Counted from the first letter of the stretch, positions 18,715-27,732 are shown. The stretch is DNA of 64,000 nt from an uncultured Mycoplasmatota bacterium (GCA_900547225.1 URFW01000003.1:112719-176718), one strand, 5' to 3'. Program-made: numbers and translations. Notes: generated from the sequence alone by a model not told the origin.

Positions 18715-19350
18715 GTGAATAGTTATAATGATAAAGAAGAAAAAATAATAGAAATGATAAAGAATTTGATTGATAGTGGTGTAAGTGATCGATTAATAGT
18801 TAGTAGATTTGAATTTAAAATTCTTAACCTAAAAAATCCAAAATTATATTTTTGGTTTGCAAAAAATGTAAAAGGAATAGATATAGAATCTAATGAGCAA
18901 ACAGTAATAGATAAAATAGATCCAGAGTGGAGTTATAAATTTGCAAGAGATATAGCAGGAGCTAATATAAAAACCCATGAACAAATAGTAATAAATAGTG
19001 GAGATCCAGAATGGAATTATAAGTTTGCAAGATATATAGCAGGAGCTAATATAAAAACCCATGAACAAATAGTAATAAATAGTGGAGATCCAGAATGGAA
19101 TTATAAGTTTGCAAGATATATAGCAGGAGCTAATATAAAAACCCATGAACAAATAGTAATAAATAGTGGAGATCCAGAATGGAATTATAAGTTTGCAAGA
19201 TATATAGCAGGAGCAGATGTAAAAGCTCATGAACAAGTTGTATTTAAATATGGTAATCAAATTGAATCGGAACTAGAGTTGTTAGATAATTATTTAGATG
19301 ATGCTATAGCGTCTTCAGAAAAAGATGCTTCAAAAAGTATGACAAAGTAA
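18715..19350 (+). CDS. 28-residue-repeat protein, copy 1
   Basis: 211 residues. GTG 18715 is taken as start because AAGGAG lies eight bases before it; the in-frame GTG at 18706 overlaps that site. A conserved head (MNSYNDKEEKIIEMI) is followed by repeats of 28 residues with the pattern (A-x-I/V-x-x-H-x-Q-V/I-I-x-x-S-G-D-P-E-W-N-Y-K-F-A-R-x-I-x-G). Three repeats are identical in DNA. A conserved tail follows (ESELELLDNYLDDAIASSEK...MTK). There is no signal peptide or membrane segment. The repeats probably form helical hairpins of a solenoid. Function unknown; the family is shared only with the next three genes here. Confidence 0.75.
   Translation: MNSYNDKEEKIIEMIKNLIDSGVSDRLIVSRFEFKILNLKNPKLYFWFAKNVKGIDIESNEQTVIDKIDPEWSYKFARDIAGANIKTHEQIVINSGDPEWNYKFARYIAGANIKTHEQIVINSGDPEWNYKFARYIAGANIKTHEQIVINSGDPEWNYKFARYIAGADVKAHEQVVFKYGNQIESELELLDNYLDDAIASSEKDASKSMTK
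18961..19212 (+). repeat. Three identical tandem 84-bp units inside copy 1
   Basis: Units at 18961-19044, 19045-19128 and 19129-19212 are identical base for base, each encoding one 28-residue repeat. Such exact units imply recent slippage or unequal recombination, and allow in-frame length change. Confidence 0.9.
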
Positions 19351-19992
19351 ATTCATAAATTATAATACTTTTATAAAACTAGATTTAATCTAGTTTTTTG
19401 TTATTTAACTAAAGTATTTAAATGTCTATTGAATTTGCATTTGTCTCTTTAACTAATACTTTATTTAAAGGGGTTGACTTATAAATAAAAAATGATATAA
19501 TAACAGTCATAATTTTTTTTAAAAGGGGTGTTAATCGTGAATAGTTATAATGATAAAGAAGAAAAAATAATAGAAATGATAGAGAGTTTAATTCGTAATG
19601 GTGTAGATGATGAATTAATAATTAGTAGATTTGAATCTAAAATTTTTGATTTTAAAAAACCAGAATTATATTTTTGGTTTGCGAAAAATGTAAAAGGAAT
19701 AGATGTAAAAGCTCATGAACAAGCAGTAATAGATAAAAGAGATCCAGAGTGGAATTATAAATTTGCAAAAAATGTAAAAGGATCAGATATAAATGCTCAT
19801 GGACAAGTAATAATAAATAGTGGAAGTTTAGAATGGAACTACAAATTTGCGAAAGATATAAAAGGAGCAGATGTAGAAGCTCATGAGCGAGTAATAATAA
19901 GAAATGGTGATCCATGCTATAATTATATGTTTGCAAGATATGTAAAAGGAGCAGATGTAAGAGCTCATGGTCAAGCAATAATAAATAGTGGA
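19157..19992 (+). repeat. 836-bp direct repeat, left copy
   Basis: Identical base for base, by line-by-line comparison, to 20237-21072 (offset 1080). It covers the end of copy 1, the intergenic spacer with terminator and promoter, and the first half of copy 2. Confidence 0.9.
19375..19399 (+). terminator. Terminator after repeat-protein copy 1
   Basis: AAAACTAGAT/ATCTAGTTTT hairpin with T-run. The same element follows all four copies. Confidence 0.85.
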
Positions 19993-20430
19993 GATCTAGA
20001 GTGGAACTTTAATTTTGCAAAAAATGTAAGAGGATCAGATGTAAAAGCCCATGGACAGGTAATAAAAGATAGTGGAGATCCAGAGTTGAACTACAAATTT
20101 GCAAGATATATAGATGGAATAGATACAAAATCAAATGGACATGGTAAGGCAGTAATAAATAGTTGTGATCTAGAATGGAATTATAAATTTGCAAGAGATA
20201 TAATAGGAGCAGATGTAAGAGCTCATGAACAAGTAATAATAAATAGTGGAGATCCAGAATGGAATTATAAGTTTGCAAGATATATAGCAGGAGCAGATGT
20301 AAAAGCTCATGAACAAGTTGTATTTAAATATGGTAATCAAATTGAATCGGAACTAGAGTTGTTAGATAATTATTTAGATGATGCTATAGCGTCTTCAGAA
20401 AAAGATGCTTCAAAAAGTATGACAAAGTAA
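19537..20430 (+). CDS. 28-residue-repeat protein, copy 2
   Basis: 297 residues from GTG 19537 (AAAAGGGG upstream). It has the same head and tail as copy 1 but more, and more varied, 28-residue units, with motifs such as ADVRAHGQ, INSGDPEWNYKFA and NVKGSDI. One unit (GIDTKSNGHGKAVINS) carries a short insertion. The gene has its own TTGACT-16-TATAAT promoter and its own terminator, so each copy is an independent cassette of about 1.08 kb. The last repeat and tail are identical to copy 1 and the first five or so units to copy 3, so it looks like a recombinant between neighbours. Confidence 0.75.
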   Translation: MNSYNDKEEKIIEMIESLIRNGVDDELIISRFESKIFDFKKPELYFWFAKNVKGIDVKAHEQAVIDKRDPEWNYKFAKNVKGSDINAHGQVIINSGSLEWNYKFAKDIKGADVEAHERVIIRNGDPCYNYMFARYVKGADVRAHGQAIINSGDLEWNFNFAKNVRGSDVKAHGQVIKDSGDPELNYKFARYIDGIDTKSNGHGKAVINSCDLEWNYKFARDIIGADVRAHEQVIINSGDPEWNYKFARYIAGADVKAHEQVVFKYGNQIESELELLDNYLDDAIASSEKDASKSMTK

Positions 20431-21072
20431 ATTCATAAATTATAATACTTTTATAAAACTAGATTTAATCTAGTTTTTTGTTATTTAACTAAAGTATTTA
20501 AATGTCTATTGAATTTGCATTTGTCTCTTTAACTAATACTTTATTTAAAGGGGTTGACTTATAAATAAAAAATGATATAATAACAGTCATAATTTTTTTT
20601 AAAAGGGGTGTTAATCGTGAATAGTTATAATGATAAAGAAGAAAAAATAATAGAAATGATAGAGAGTTTAATTCGTAATGGTGTAGATGATGAATTAATA
20701 ATTAGTAGATTTGAATCTAAAATTTTTGATTTTAAAAAACCAGAATTATATTTTTGGTTTGCGAAAAATGTAAAAGGAATAGATGTAAAAGCTCATGAAC
20801 AAGCAGTAATAGATAAAAGAGATCCAGAGTGGAATTATAAATTTGCAAAAAATGTAAAAGGATCAGATATAAATGCTCATGGACAAGTAATAATAAATAG
20901 TGGAAGTTTAGAATGGAACTACAAATTTGCGAAAGATATAAAAGGAGCAGATGTAGAAGCTCATGAGCGAGTAATAATAAGAAATGGTGATCCATGCTAT
21001 AATTATATGTTTGCAAGATATGTAAAAGGAGCAGATGTAAGAGCTCATGGTCAAGCAATAATAAATAGTGGA
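20237..21072 (+). repeat. 836-bp direct repeat, right copy
   Basis: Exact counterpart of 19157-19992. It covers the end of copy 2, the spacer and the first half of copy 3. Confidence 0.9.
20455..20479 (+). terminator. Terminator after repeat-protein copy 2
   Basis: Same hairpin as at 19375-19399, inside the duplicated segment. Confidence 0.85.
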
Positions 21073-21420
21073 AGTTTAGAATGGAATTATAAATTTGCAA
21101 GAGATATAATAGGAGCGGATGTAAGAGCTCATGGTAGAGTGATAATAAATAGTGGAGATCCAGAGTTGAATTATATATTTGTAAGAGATGTAAAAGGAGC
21201 TGATGTAAGAGCTCATGGTCAAACAATAATAAATAGTGGAGATCCAAAATGGAATTATCTTTTTGCAGAAGGTGTAAAGGAAGCAGATGTAAAGGCTCAT
21301 GAACAAGTTGTATTTAAATATGGTAATCAAATTGAATCAGAACTAGAGTCATTGGATAATTATTTAGATGATGCTATAGCGTCTTCAGAAAAAGATACTT
21401 CAAAAAGTATGACAAAGTAA
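20617..21420 (+). CDS. 28-residue-repeat protein, copy 3
   Basis: 267 residues from GTG 20617. The head and first repeats are identical to copy 2; the later units differ (for example IFVRDVKGADVRAHGQT and LFAEGVKEADVKAHEQ), then the shared acidic tail follows with small changes (ESELESLDNY, SEKDTSK). Copies differ in repeat number and in surface positions, while the FA, GAD and AH positions stay fixed, as expected of a binding solenoid under diversification. Promoter, GTG start and terminator match the other copies. Confidence 0.75.
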   Translation: MNSYNDKEEKIIEMIESLIRNGVDDELIISRFESKIFDFKKPELYFWFAKNVKGIDVKAHEQAVIDKRDPEWNYKFAKNVKGSDINAHGQVIINSGSLEWNYKFAKDIKGADVEAHERVIIRNGDPCYNYMFARYVKGADVRAHGQAIINSGSLEWNYKFARDIIGADVRAHGRVIINSGDPELNYIFVRDVKGADVRAHGQTIINSGDPKWNYLFAEGVKEADVKAHEQVVFKYGNQIESELESLDNYLDDAIASSEKDTSKSMTK

Positions 21421-21444
21421 ATTGATAAATTATAATACTTTTAT

Positions 21445-21470
21445 AAAACTAGATTAAATCTAGTTTTTTT
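21445..21470 (+). terminator. Terminator after repeat-protein copy 3
   Basis: AAAACTAGAT/ATCTAGTTTT hairpin with a seven-T tail. Confidence 0.85.
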
Positions 21471-21597
21471 GTTATCCGACTAAAGTATTTAAATGACAAT
21501 TGATTCTCTTTAACTAATACTTTATTTAAAGGTGGTTGACTTACAAATAAAAAATGATATAATAATAACCATGATTTTTTAGAAAGAGGTGTTAATT

Positions 21598-22476
21598 GTG
21601 AATGGTTATAATGATAAAGAATTTCAAATAGAAAAAATGATAGAGAATTTGATTAATAGTGGTGTAAGTGATCAATTAATAATTAGTAGATTTGAATCTA
21701 AAATTCTTAATTTAAAAAATCCAGAATTATCTTATTGGTTCGTACGAAATATAAAGGGAGCAGATATAAGGGCGCATGAACAAGTGGTGATAAATAGTGA
21801 AGATTCATACTTTAATTATTTGTTTGCTAAGGATATAAAGAAATCAGATGCAAGATCACATGGGCATGTTATATTAAATGATGGAACTTCATATTGGAAT
21901 TATAAGTTTGCAAGAGATATAAAAAGAGCAGACGAAAAAGCTCATGGACAAGTAATAATAAACAATGGAGATACAAGATGGAATTTGTTATTTGCAAAAC
22001 ATGTAAAAGGAGCAGATGTAAGAGCTCATGGTCAAGCAATAATAAATAGTGGCGATCTAGAATGGAATTATTATTTTGCAAGATATATAGAAGGGGCAGA
22101 TGTAAAAGCTCATGGACAAGTAATAATAAATAGTGGCGATCTAGAATGGAATTATAAATTTGCAAAAGATATAATAGGAGCGGATGTAAGAGCTCATGGT
22201 AGAGTGATAATAAATAGTGGAGATCCAGAGTTGAACTTTAATTTTGCAAGTTATATAGAAGGGGCAGATGTAAGATCACATACTCAGATAATAATGGATA
22301 TTAATTACCGAGAATTAAATTATAAGTTTGTAAGAGATATAAAAGGAACATATGGTATAGATAAAGATGTTGATTTGCATAATCAAATTGAATCAGAACT
22401 AGAGTCATTGGATAATTATTTAGATGATGCTGTAGCGTCTTCAGAAAAAGATGCTCCAAAAAGTATGACAAAGTAA
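21598..22476 (+). CDS. 28-residue-repeat protein, copy 4
   Basis: 292 residues from GTG 21598 (GAAAGAGG upstream). The most diverged copy: head MNGYNDKEFQIEKMIENL, units with new sequence (LFAKDIKKSDARSHGHV, NLLFAKHVKGADVRAHGQ) and a last segment (REELNYK-like, then GIDKDVDLHNQ) replacing the usual HEQVVFKYGNQ before the common tail. Units GADVRAHGQAIINSGDLEWNY are shared with copies 2 and 3, pointing to exchange of single units. It has its own promoter and terminator, and lies directly upstream of rnc. Confidence 0.75.
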   Translation: MNGYNDKEFQIEKMIENLINSGVSDQLIISRFESKILNLKNPELSYWFVRNIKGADIRAHEQVVINSEDSYFNYLFAKDIKKSDARSHGHVILNDGTSYWNYKFARDIKRADEKAHGQVIINNGDTRWNLLFAKHVKGADVRAHGQAIINSGDLEWNYYFARYIEGADVKAHGQVIINSGDLEWNYKFAKDIIGADVRAHGRVIINSGDPELNFNFASYIEGADVRSHTQIIMDINYRELNYKFVRDIKGTYGIDKDVDLHNQIESELESLDNYLDDAVASSEKDAPKSMTK

Positions 22477-22500
22477 ATTGATAAATTATAATACTTTTAT

Positions 22501-22526
22501 AGAACTAGATTAAATCTAGTTTTTTT
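22501..22526 (+). terminator. Terminator after repeat-protein copy 4
   Basis: AACTAGAT/ATCTAGTT hairpin with a T-run, overlapping the upstream part of the rnc promoter region. Confidence 0.8.
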
Positions 22527-22552
22527 GTTATAATTTAGTGGGTGATAAAAAT

Positions 22553-23233
22553 ATGAAATTATTAGATAAATTTAATATTAAAACAAATAATATGCATATT
22601 TATGATACAGCCTTTTCACATTCATCATATTGTAATGAACATGACTCTTTAGAAGATTATCAAAGACTTGAGTTTTTAGGTGATAAAGTTTTAGATTTAA
22701 TTATGAGTGATTATCTTTATAATAAGTTTGATTATGAAGAGGGAAAAATGACTAAAATAAGGTCAATGTATGTATGTGAAAATGCTTTATATGAATATGC
22801 TAAACTTTTAGATTTTCCTAAATATGTAAAAGTAGGAAAAGGAGAAGAAGCACAAGGTGGAAGATATAGGAAAGCAACACTTGCGGATATGTTTGAATCC
22901 TTTTTGGGAGCAGTGTACCTAGATCAAGGATATCCTAAGGCAAGGGAAATAGTGTATGATGTTGTTATTCCATTTATTGAAGATAAACCGGAAACATTTT
23001 TTATGGATTATAAATCTAATTTACAAGAGATGGTTCAAACTACTAAAAAGTCAGTAACCTATGAACTTGTAAAAGAAGAAGGACCAGCTCATGATAGAAC
23101 CTTTACCATGAACGTAATAGTAGATGGTATAGTACTAGGTACTGGAACGGCAAAATCTAAAAAAGAGGCAGAACAAGAGGCAGCTCATCACGCACTAGAA
23201 AAAAAAGCCTCTATAAGAAGGAGCGAAAAGTAA
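22553..23233 (+). CDS. rnc: Ribonuclease III
   Basis: 226 residues. Cleaves double-stranded RNA in rRNA maturation and antisense decay. ATG 22553 has GGGTGAT seven bases upstream; the in-frame GTG at 22538 lies in that site. The catalytic signature is YQRLEFLGDKVLDL (~residue 42), the second acidic site is in ADMFESFLGAVYLD, and the C-terminal double-stranded RNA-binding domain starts near DYKSNLQEMVQ. It overlaps smc by one base, the common rnc-smc pairing. It would be the enzyme acting on the antisense pair proposed at 30.3 kb. Confidence 0.94.
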   Translation: MKLLDKFNIKTNNMHIYDTAFSHSSYCNEHDSLEDYQRLEFLGDKVLDLIMSDYLYNKFDYEEGKMTKIRSMYVCENALYEYAKLLDFPKYVKVGKGEEAQGGRYRKATLADMFESFLGAVYLDQGYPKAREIVYDVVIPFIEDKPETFFMDYKSNLQEMVQTTKKSVTYELVKEEGPAHDRTFTMNVIVDGIVLGTGTAKSKKEAEQEAAHHALEKKASIRRSEK

Positions 23234-26193
23234 TGTATTTAAAAGAGATTCGTACATCAGGCTTTAAGTCGTTTGCGGAAAAAACTAAAATAGAACTTAA
23301 CAAAGGAATAGCGGGTGTTGTAGGACCAAACGGAAGTGGTAAAAGTAACATAGTAGATGCCGTACGCTGGGTATTAGGAGAGCAATCAGTTAAACAATTA
23401 CGTGGTGAAGGCTTAATGAGCGACGTTATTTTTTCTGGTAGTAAATCAAGACGTGCAGCGCAGTCGGCCAGCGTAACTTTAGTATTTGATAATACTGATA
23501 AATATTTACCATTAGATTATACTGAAGTATCAATTAAAAGGTGTATTTATAAAACGGGTGAAAATGAGTATTACCTAAATAACGAAAAGGTAAGACTAAA
23601 AGACATTCAAGATTTATTGGTTGATACGGGTGTTAACAAAGAGTCATTTAACATAATATCACAAGGTGATATAGGTGCAATTTTATCTAATAAACCAGAA
23701 GAGAGAAGAATAATATTTGAATCTGCTGCAGGTACTTTAAAGTATAAGAAAAGAAAAGATGAAGCGTTAAGAAAACTAGATAGAACGCATGATAATATGT
23801 CACGTGTAAACGATATTATATTAGAGCTTGAAACTAGTATAGCACCATTAAAAAAACAAAGTAGTGATGCAAAAAAATATTTAGAAAATAAAAGTAAGTT
23901 AGATGAAGTTGAAGTATCTTTAATAGTAAGTGAAGTAGATAAGATAAATGCAGAATACCAACTAAATAAACATAAGATAAATGAATTATCAGAAGATGTA
24001 ATAAAATTAGAAAAAGAGAGTAATGTTTCTTCATCAAAAGTAGAAGAACTAAAACTTATTCAAACTAAAAAAGAAGAAGAGCTATATAAAATGCAATCTC
24101 TTTTAACTAAAAAAGTAGAAGAGGCAAGGGATTTACTTGGTAAGAAAGATCTTATCGTAGAAAGACAAAAATACGATGCTAAAGATAGCAAGGTACACGA
24201 TAACTTAGTTAATATAAAAGAATCTATTTTGAAAAAAGAAAATGAAATGTTTGGTATTAAAAACACAATAGAAATATTAAATAAAAAAGTAAATTCTATA
24301 GTTTTAAAATTAAACGAAAAAGAAGAAGAATTTATAAGTGTAAGAAAAACTCATGATGATAACGAAAATATTTTAAATAAACAAAACAGATTAGAAAACG
24401 AAACTAAATATAAAATTGAAATGTTAAAAAATGCAATAGAAAATAATTCAGGACTTCCTTTTGCTGTTAAAAACGTTTTAGATAATCCTAAACTTTCTGG
24501 TATTCATGGTGTTATAGGTGCCTTAGTTGAAACGGATAGAGAGTATACTACTGCAATATCAACAGCACTTTCATCATCTTCTAACTTTATAGTGTGTGAT
24601 GATGAGTTTTGTGCTAAAGAAGCTATTAATTTCTTAAAGGTAAATAAATTTGGTAGAGCAACATTTTTCCCACTTAACATAATAAAGAAAAGAGAAATTG
24701 ATAGGGATACATATAGGATTTTAAAAGATTTAAGTGAGTTTATAGGTGTTGCATCAGATTTAGTAAGATATGAATCAACATATGATAACATAATAAAAAA
24801 TCAACTTGGAACAACCATAGTAGTTAGTGATATAGATAGTGCAAATAAAGTAGCAAGAAAAATAAATTATAGATATAAAATAGTTACGTTAGAAGGGGAA
24901 TTACTTCATCAAGGTGGTTCTTTAACAGGTGGTAATACTAAAGCTACAACTAATTTAATAGCTCAGAAACATGACTTAGAAGATAATTTAAAGTATTTAG
25001 AAAATTTACAAATAAAAAGATCAGAAATAGAAGAAGATATAAATAAAAATGATGATTTGTACAAAATGGTTTTAGAAGAAAGAAATAAATTATTAGAAGA
25101 AAAGACGAATTATGAAATATCACTTAAGTTTGAATCTGAAAGATATAAGTTATTTTCTGAAGAATTAGAAAAACTAAAAACAGAAAGTAAAACTTTAGAT
25201 GAACTAGAAAGCGGAACACTTTCTAAAGAAGAAGAAAAAATAGTAAAAGAATACTATGAAAAAGAAAAAGAAAAAAATGAATTATCACTTAAGATAGATT
25301 CATTAAAATCAGAGATAACGGATTATAAAGATACAATATTTACCATGGAAAAGAATAATAAATTAAATAACCAAGAATATTATTCTAAAACAAAAGAATT
25401 AAAAGATTTAGAAATAAAGGTAAATAGAGCAGACGTTATGTTAGATAACTTACTTAATACATTAACAGAAGATTATTCTATGACTTTTTCTAATGCTAAA
25501 GCTAATTATTTCCTTGATATGGATCCTAAAGAGGCAAGGGAAATAGTAGATAAATGTAAGGCTGAAATTAAAAAATTAGGTGACGTAAATGTAGGTGCTA
25601 TAGAAGAGTATGAAAGAGTTTCAAAAAGATATGAATTCTTAACTGCACAAAAATCTGACTTAGAAAAAGCAGAAGATACTATTTTAGAAATAATAAAAGA
25701 ATTAGATGGAATAATGAAAGAAAAGTTCTTAGAAACTTTTGATGTTATTAAAGTTAAGTTTAAAGAGGTATTTAAAAAGTTATTTTCTGGTGGGGATGCT
25801 GAGCTTAAATTAACTAATCCAGAAGATGTTTTAACAACTGGTATAGATATTAAGGCATTGCCTCCAGGAAAAACACTAAGACATATTTCACTTTTATCAG
25901 GTGGTGAAAAAACATTAACTGCAATATCACTTTTATTTGCAATATTAGAGACAAGACCAGTTCCATTCTGCATTTTAGATGAGGTTGAAGCAGCACTTGA
26001 TGAAGTAAACGTAGATAACTTTGGAAAATTCTTAAATGAATTTAAAAATAAAACACAATTTATTGTAATTACCCATAAGAAGAAAACTATGGAATACGCT
26101 GATGTTTTATATGGCATTACAATGCAAGAGTCTGGTGTATCTAAACTTGTAAGCGTAAAGTTAGAAGATATAAAAGATGATAAGGAAGGTTAA
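23233..26193 (+). CDS. smc: Chromosome-partition protein SMC (short form)
   Basis: 986 residues against ~1190 usual. Walker A GPNGSGKSNIVDAVRWVLGE is N-terminal. A coiled coil (~170-395) leads to the hinge (GIHGVIGALVETDREYT ... HQGGSLTGGN, ~400-560). A second coil (~565-770) leads to the C-terminal head with signature LSGGEKTLTAISLLFAI and Walker B FCILDEVEAALDE. All catalytic motifs are present, so the missing length lies in the arms, roughly 100 residues per arm. ftsY, which often follows rnc-smc, is absent, as are scpA and scpB. Coupled to rnc by TAATG. Confidence 0.94.
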   Translation: MYLKEIRTSGFKSFAEKTKIELNKGIAGVVGPNGSGKSNIVDAVRWVLGEQSVKQLRGEGLMSDVIFSGSKSRRAAQSASVTLVFDNTDKYLPLDYTEVSIKRCIYKTGENEYYLNNEKVRLKDIQDLLVDTGVNKESFNIISQGDIGAILSNKPEERRIIFESAAGTLKYKKRKDEALRKLDRTHDNMSRVNDIILELETSIAPLKKQSSDAKKYLENKSKLDEVEVSLIVSEVDKINAEYQLNKHKINELSEDVIKLEKESNVSSSKVEELKLIQTKKEEELYKMQSLLTKKVEEARDLLGKKDLIVERQKYDAKDSKVHDNLVNIKESILKKENEMFGIKNTIEILNKKVNSIVLKLNEKEEEFISVRKTHDDNENILNKQNRLENETKYKIEMLKNAIENNSGLPFAVKNVLDNPKLSGIHGVIGALVETDREYTTAISTALSSSSNFIVCDDEFCAKEAINFLKVNKFGRATFFPLNIIKKREIDRDTYRILKDLSEFIGVASDLVRYESTYDNIIKNQLGTTIVVSDIDSANKVARKINYRYKIVTLEGELLHQGGSLTGGNTKATTNLIAQKHDLEDNLKYLENLQIKRSEIEEDINKNDDLYKMVLEERNKLLEEKTNYEISLKFESERYKLFSEELEKLKTESKTLDELESGTLSKEEEKIVKEYYEKEKEKNELSLKIDSLKSEITDYKDTIFTMEKNNKLNNQEYYSKTKELKDLEIKVNRADVMLDNLLNTLTEDYSMTFSNAKANYFLDMDPKEAREIVDKCKAEIKKLGDVNVGAIEEYERVSKRYEFLTAQKSDLEKAEDTILEIIKELDGIMKEKFLETFDVIKVKFKEVFKKLFSGGDAELKLTNPEDVLTTGIDIKALPPGKTLRHISLLSGGEKTLTAISLLFAILETRPVPFCILDEVEAALDEVNVDNFGKFLNEFKNKTQFIVITHKKKTMEYADVLYGITMQESGVSKLVSVKLEDIKDDKEG

Positions 26194-26253
26194 TTTATTG
26201 ACCAATGCACATTTAAACTGGTATACTGATTATATAAGAAAGGAGTTTATGTT

Positions 26254-26706
26254 ATGGCTAAATTTTGCAGAGAGTGTGGAAAAGAATTAGAAGATGAAAG
26301 TAAGTTTTGTAAGAATTGTGGTACAAAAATAGAAGAAGAAAAAACAGAAGAAGCTAACACATCAAATGAAAATACTAATGAAAGTGCAGCAAGTAATGCA
26401 GGCACAAACGTAACTTATAACCAAACTTACGTAACTAAAAAGAGTAATGGTATGGCAATTGCAGGATTTGTAATATCACTTGTTTCACTTTTATGCTGTG
26501 GATATTCGTCTTGGTTAGGATTAATTTTCTCTATAATTGGACTTGTTAATGCTAATAAAAACGAAGGTGAAGGAAAAGGACTTGCAATAGCAGGTATTGT
26601 AATTAGTTCAATATTACTTATAATAATTGTATTATTAACTATATTTGGAGTTATGGCATCTGTTACTGATGATGTTTCTTCTAATTTAAATTTACCAACA
26701 TATTAA
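26254..26706 (+). CDS. Zinc-ribbon DUF4190-type membrane protein
   Basis: 150 residues. A double CxxC zinc ribbon (FCRECGKELEDESKFCKNCG) is followed by a Glu/Asn/Thr-rich linker (~30-65) and two membrane segments of the DUF4190 kind (MAIAGFVISLVSLLCCG...LGLIFSIIGL and GLAIAGIVISSILLIII). The role of such proteins is unknown. A promoter (TTGACC-18-TATACT, about 26197-26226) and AAGAAAGGAG precede it, and it is followed by a terminator. Confidence 0.75.
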   Translation: MAKFCRECGKELEDESKFCKNCGTKIEEEKTEEANTSNENTNESAASNAGTNVTYNQTYVTKKSNGMAIAGFVISLVSLLCCGYSSWLGLIFSIIGLVNANKNEGEGKGLAIAGIVISSILLIIIVLLTIFGVMASVTDDVSSNLNLPTY

Positions 26707-26730
26707 ACTATGATAATTCATAGTTTTTTT
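26705..26730 (+). terminator. Terminator after the zinc-ribbon gene
   Basis: AAACTATGA/TTCATAGTTT hairpin with seven T. Confidence 0.8.
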
Positions 26731-26738
26731 AAAATAAT

Positions 26739-27119
26739 ATGAAAAAAAGAATATTAAACGTACTAATAGGAGTTATTTTACTTTCATTTTTATTACTAAT
26801 TACAATTAAAGTACTTGATCTTATACATTTTAAATGTATATTTAGAAAATTATTTAATATTTACTGTGCAGGATGTGGTACAACTAGAATGATAAAATGC
26901 ATTTTGCACCTTAAATTTAAAAAAGCATTTATGTATAACCCATTTGTGTTTATCTTACTAATTTTATTTTTGATATACTTAATTTATTTTATAGTACTTT
27001 ATATAAAAACTGGTAAGAAGGCATTTTTGAACTATAAAATATTAATAGTGTTAGCTATTACATTGTTAATTTATATGTTACTTAGAAACATACCACAATT
27101 ATATTTTTTAAGACCATGA
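26739..27119 (+). CDS. DUF2752 membrane protein
   Basis: 126 residues with three hydrophobic segments. The DUF2752 signature YCAGCGTTRMIKCIL is at ~residue 43, followed by the conserved AFMYNPFVF. These proteins are of unknown function and often sit beside the zinc-ribbon DUF4190 type, as here. The ATG lies only eight bases after a terminator and has no visible ribosome site, so expression may depend on readthrough or on a weak start. Length is normal. Confidence 0.7.
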   Translation: MKKRILNVLIGVILLSFLLLITIKVLDLIHFKCIFRKLFNIYCAGCGTTRMIKCILHLKFKKAFMYNPFVFILLILFLIYLIYFIVLYIKTGKKAFLNYKILIVLAITLLIYMLLRNIPQLYFLRP

Positions 27120-27120
27120 A

Positions 27121-27147
27121 AAAAGCAGGATTTAAAATCCTGTTTTT
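27121..27147. terminator. Bidirectional terminator between DUF2752 gene and def
   Basis: CAGGATTT/AAATCCTG stem flanked by A-run and T-run; it overlaps the def stop. Confidence 0.8.
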
Positions 27148-27694
27148 ATATTGGTCTATATTTGTCAGCGTCTTTAAAAGGATTTTTCTTATCAATTTTA
27201 TCAAAGAATAAAATTCCTTCTAAATGGTCCATTTCATGTTGAACGCAAACTGCTAAATCTTCTCTAAGACGCATGGTAAATTTATTTCCGTTTATATCAT
27301 ATGCTTCAACCGTTACCCTTGCATACCTTGGAATTATTCCTACAACTTCACGGTTAACGCTAAGACATCCTTCACCTTGTTCAACGTATATCTTCTCAGT
27401 ACTATTACTAATTATTTTCGGATTTGCAAAGAAGTAGTTTTTAAACGTTCCATCATCTTTTTCTTCAACTATTACGAACCATCTTTTTAAAATTCCTATT
27501 TGAATGGCACTCATTCCCCAACCAGCTCTTAAGTTATACTTTTTTGCATATTCTTCAATTTGACTATATTTTAAATAGGTCATAACATCATTAATAGTAT
27601 CTTTTTCTTCCTTGCTAAGTGGGAAAGTAACTTCTTTACTTACCATTCTTAATCTTTTATCTTTTTCATCTAATATTTTAAAATTTCTAAACAT
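27146..27694 (-). CDS. def: Peptide deformylase
   Basis: 182 residues. Removes the formyl group from new proteins. Motif 1 is GMSAIQIGI (the usual GxGxAAxQ with Met-Ser variation), motif 2 is EGCLSV with the metal Cys, motif 3 is QHEMDHLEGILF with the two metal His and catalytic Glu. Type 2 (Gram-positive) features fit. GTGGTGAT precedes the start. A second, more diverged deformylase-like gene is at 54.7 kb. Confidence 0.92.
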   Translation of the reverse strand: MFRNFKILDEKDKRLRMVSKEVTFPLSKEEKDTINDVMTYLKYSQIEEYAKKYNLRAGWGMSAIQIGILKRWFVIVEEKDDGTFKNYFFANPKIISNSTEKIYVEQGEGCLSVNREVVGIIPRYARVTVEAYDINGNKFTMRLREDLAVCVQHEMDHLEGILFFDKIDKKNPFKDADKYRPI

Positions 27695-27732
27695 AATATC
27701 ACCACACTTCTAAACACAAGTTATTCTACCAT

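Noticed and set aside
18844..21330. Several minus-strand open frames across the repeat-protein cluster, rich in Leu, Tyr and His
   Set aside because: They mirror the repeats on the other strand, have no ribosome sites and break at each gene end; they are shadows of the repeat codons.
18706..22530. The repeat cluster as a CRISPR array
   Set aside because: Units are 84 bp, lie inside open frames, and have no spacers or cas genes near.
25506..26117. 203-codon minus-strand frame inside smc
   Set aside because: Antisense to the conserved SMC head; Ser/Asn-rich mirror translation with no start signals.
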